Assembly (NCBI GenBank): GCA_020746875.1
Contig: JAGTJL010000011.1
Coordinates: 62,001-126,000 of the forward strand
Direction: 5' to 3'
Length of the DNA stretch: 64,000 bases
Origin: Rhexocercosporidium sp. MPI-PUGE-AT-0058
Taxonomy: Eukaryota; Ascomycota; Leotiomycetes; Helotiales
The position numbers and the translations under genes are program-made. Shown here in pieces: positions 61,219 through 64,000 of this stretch (the stretch's first letter is position 1; every line of letters begins with the position of its first letter). Below the pieces are notes generated by a model that had not been told where the DNA came from, did not search any database, and worked only from the letters and a program-made list of their open reading frames with translations.

Positions 61219-63298
61219 TTACTCTTTCGAAACCACCCTCTTCTTCCTAATATCCTTGAACCCCATAAACCAGCCAGACACAAAACTGCCCACTGCAGCA
61301 CCAGTAGTCAAATATAACACACGATCTACACTCTTCGCATACACCACCAACACGTTCAATAACTCCGTCCCATTAAGAAAAGCCCGGAATCCTGTAGCAC
61401 CAGCATCAATAACCGCTTGAGCATCTACCGCAAGGGCATATTTTGGAAGGAGTGATTTTAGACTGTTAGTCAAAATAGTGTCGGATAAACTCAGGAATAA
61501 TGCACCCCCGAACTCTTGGCGAACATGAGGAGTGCCATGGCGATGGGGGTTTGAGATGGTTGTAAGTTGTTTTGGACAGCTATGATCGGCTGAGAAAAGT
61601 GTTAGCTAGTACTGAGAGATCGACGAAAGAACTTACGGGTTGCATTCCGAGACCTCGACCGATGCCGCCGATGATCTGGTATCCGACCCATTTCCCGGTC
61701 GAGGTTTCAGGGGAGAGCGTAGATAAGAGACCATTTGAGATGGACACCAGCATAGACCCGACAACAATAAAGGGTAAGTAATATCCTACTTTTCCAACTG
61801 CGGATTGTCAACAGAAAACACGGAATTTCACAAACTAGTACTCACTTAAAACCCCAGAACTCAACCCGACCAGGATATGACACCCGATGATCGGAAGAAT
61901 GTAAACACCGCTCATGGTAGGCGAAGCGCCTTTCACGGCCTGGAAATAAATAGGTAGATAGTACGAGATCGTGAATAGTTGGCCCATGAAGAGACCATAA
62001 GTTACGCAACTAGACCATATGATCTTGTTCCTCACCAGCGAGAATGGGATCATTGCCTTATCGCCCTTGTGATAATCCCACGCAAGCTAGACAATAAACG
62101 TTGCCCCAGCTCCACAGAACAGCCCGATGATCTTTGAGCCGTTCCAGGCGTAGGTGATGCCGCCCCATTGCAGAGCAAGAAGTAGCTGGACAACAGCTGG
62201 TGCAAAGAGAGCGAATCCGATGAGGTCGAGTTTGGATGGGAGGGTTTTGAGGACTGCTACAGGAGCGGGTTTGGGGATTTGGTCAGGGACGTGCGTGAAC
62301 ACTAAGAGGGCTGCGACGAATCCTCCGATGGGGAGATTGATGTAGAAGCCTGGCATCGAGGGATTAGAAAACCGGAAGAGGGATGTAGCAGGATAACTTA
62401 CACCATCTCCAAGTCGAGTATTCTGTCAGAATCCCACCAAGTACTGGCCCTGTTATGAGACCGAGCTGCGAGACTACAACCCTTTTGAGCAAAGTTTTAG
62501 TGCAGATCAGAAGAGTAGACTTACCGGCAATAACAAGTCCCGTCAGAGCTATTAGAATGGTTAATCGACAAGACAATCTTTCGTTTGAGGAGGTCATACC
62601 TGGTCTTCTTGGCATAGGCACACATCCAGCAATGATAGTAAAAGTTCCATTCATGATACCAGAACTTCCCATGCCTGCCACGACACGGCCTACGATTAAC
62701 ATCTTTGATGAATTGGCCACTCCACACAGCAGAGAGCCTAGTTCGAAGATGGCGAAGAAGACGAGGAGAGTCCACTAGAATTAGATGTAAGCTATCTGCG
62801 TACCAGAAGGGTGGTATGCAGACCTTGGAGTTAAAGTTGGCATAAAATTTCCCTGTCAGCGGTTGCAAGACGGCACTGAGGTAACGTTAGACTGTACAGA
62901 CGTAACGAAAAAGGTCAACGCACGATGCAACTTGGTATCCGGAACCGTACCAGCCAACATCGGGCAGAGAGTGGAAGTCGTTTGTAATTTTTGGGATAGC
63001 CTACTCATTAGCTATGCAGAAATGAGAGGTATGTGGAACTTACTGTGACAATAATTGATGAGTCTAGCAGCATGAGTAGACACGTGAGAGATGTAGCAGT
63101 CATGATTGCGAAAAGCTTTAGACCAGACACCCATTCTTCATCCTGCGTTGACGGAGGAGCTTGCACTGCACGAGGATCTTCTTGAGACTCTACTTCGCTG
63201 TGATCAGAGGGTGGGACGGGGATTTGCTCCTTACTCCCTTCGGACTTAAACTCAGAGCCTCTTTTATCACTGAGAGAAGGTGGTGCTAATGGGGCCAT
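61219..63298 (-). pseudogene. MFS drug-exporter-type transporter (DHA2, 14 helices), probably inactivated
   Basis: Nine exons can be traced on the minus strand: 63044-63298, 62924-63000, 62824-62875, 62600-62774, 62525-62548, 62402-62473, 61846-62349, 61637-61797 and 61219-61589, with introns of 43-52 bp. The phases agree, giving about 563 residues if intact. Landmarks: LLMLLDSSIIVT (helix 1), [45 protein letters not shown] then FYINLPIGG, GLFMGQLFTISYYLPIYFQ and VGYQIIGGIGRGLGMQP. These are signatures of fungal DHA2 exporters of toxins and drugs in the plasma membrane. There are two lesions. Within exon 7 a TAG at 62087-62089 stands where the sequence needs a residue (FIV-stop-LAWDYHKGDKAMIPFS, likely Trp). 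In exon 9 one base is missing near 61,505-61,515 (FAKSS then a switch to GGALFLSLSDTILTN). A TATAAA (minus strand, about 63,434-63,429) and CACGTG (63,422) lie upstream. Confidence 0.85.
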
Positions 63299-63771
63299 AC
63301 TGTTTGCAAAGCCGTGCTAATTTGCTGCGGGAAATGTACTCGACCAGGAAGTTTGAAAAGAAGAGAATGAGCCTGAAGAGTTTTGTATGTTGAAATACAG
63401 GCATACTTGTTTGTAATGCCGCACGTGTTTTATATCTAGTAGAAGGGGCTACTCAATTTGGGGTTGTGTAAGCACCGGCCGGGATTGAAGGACGAGTATC
63501 TAGCCAAACCCGAACATCCAATCATATCCCATACCTGGAACAGCTGGAATTCAGCACTCCACCGTAAATTTGACATCTTCATTGAAGATCACTGGGTTAG
63601 AAGTGAGGAGTTTTGCGTGCATCAAGCATTCGTCACAGGAATTGTTACTCTTCACCAGACCCGTACATCAAAAAAGTTGTTTATAAGGCGAATATTTTAG
63701 TGATAAGCAACTAGTATTGTGGTGTAAGTACATCATTTATGTGGAAGAATTCTTGGACTGTTTGACATCTA
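63299..63771. promoter_or_regulatory. Promoter region of the MFS gene
   Basis: 473 bp upstream of the transporter start and downstream of the probable regulator. It contains CACGTG (63,422-63,427), TATAAA on the minus strand (63,434-63,429) and CCGGCCGG (63,475-63,482), a CGG-type inverted pair of the kind bound by zinc-cluster regulators. The frame at 63458-63700 is unsupported. Confidence 0.45.
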
Positions 63772-64000
63772 TCAATTGTTTGGATATAGCATGAGGTCCA
63801 TAAGCCAATCATCGTCAAAATCTATCCCCACACCCTGCGAAGGGATGGTAAGGTCATCTTGAATCAACAGTGACCCCATGCCCGGCCGAAAGCTGCGAAG
63901 GATCTGCGCTGTTCGAAAGAATACGTCTCCATCCGGAGAGCCACTGTTATCTAGCCTGGCCAGTTCTGCAACCTGCTCTAGATTTTTAATCACTCGATTT
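63772..64000 (-). CDS. C-terminal end of a probable fungal transcription factor (partial)
   Basis: An open frame entering from the right window edge and ending in TAA at 63772, at least 73 residues. The last residues (GVGIDFDDDWLMDLMLYPN) form an acidic-hydrophobic tail like the activation ends of fungal zinc-cluster regulators, and the preceding DNSGSPDGDVFFRTAQIL region is compatible. The DNA-binding part lies outside the window, so the class is inferred. Its place next to the transporter and the two secreted hydrolases would suit a local regulator. Confidence 0.5.
   Translation of the reverse strand, partial: NRVIKNLEQVAELARLDNSGSPDGDVFFRTAQILRSFRPGMGSLLIQDDLTIPSQGVGIDFDDDWLMDLMLYPNN

Noticed and set aside
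1..64000. CRISPR arrays, bacterial operons, rRNA or tRNA genes
   Set aside because: No regularly spaced repeats and no cloverleaf or rRNA signature seen; genes have spliceosomal introns, so the DNA is fungal.

Overview
The window looks like a filamentous ascomycete (Pezizomycotina) chromosome. Genes have short GT-AG introns of about 43-73 bp, families are typically fungal (tannase/feruloyl esterase, GH78 rhamnosidase, 14-helix MFS exporter, BTB protein, small secreted proteins), and the repeats carry the scars of repeat-induced point mutation (RIP): CpA changed to TpA, extreme A+T, and stop codons throughout transposon reading frames. The exact class is not certain; a leotiomycete-like relative is a guess.

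Layout. About 1-17,460, 19,540-33,010 and 37,376-49,900 are AT-rich, RIP-ruined transposon blocks. They hold two near full-length, colinear 12.5-kb Ty3/Gypsy elements in opposite orientations (2441-15008 minus, 37376-49900 plus), each with 280/281-bp LTRs and a GTAT target duplication. There are three fragments of the same family (1-1018, 24,915-25,255, 32,449-33,009), a second Gypsy element (25446-32173, minus), a Copia element (about 19,540-24,670, plus), a pogo/Tc1-like inverted-repeat relic (1019-1957) and a solo LTR (17112-17458). Between the blocks are two islands of ordinary composition. The 17,460-19,540 island has only broken gene remnants. The 33,010-37,150 island has a BTB/POZ gene, a C2H2 zinc-finger reading frame with an in-frame TAG, and a decayed leucyl-tRNA synthetase fragment. 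Short AT-rich hairpin elements sit at the block edges (32.3, 37.2 and 50.2 kb), with a related hairpin at 35.7 kb.

From 49,901 onward the sequence is gene-bearing. It has two small secreted-protein genes (50749-51157 minus; 53848-54708 plus, with a Kex2-type pro-region), a MITE, and then a group that makes sense together: a secreted tannase/feruloyl esterase (55289-56878 minus), a secreted GH78 alpha-L-rhamnosidase (58637-60749 plus), an MFS exporter (61219-63298 minus) and the C-terminal end of a probable transcription factor running off the right edge. The likely theme is release of esterified or rhamnosylated plant phenolics or pectin with transport and regulation alongside; this is inference from content and adjacency. 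The MFS gene carries an in-frame TAG at a RIP-type site and a one-base frameshift, so it is probably dead in this strain.

I saw no rRNA, tRNA or CRISPR. The best leads for something undescribed are the hairpin mini-element family and the long untranslated-looking tail of the 12.5-kb Gypsy family; neither amounts to a demonstrated new system.
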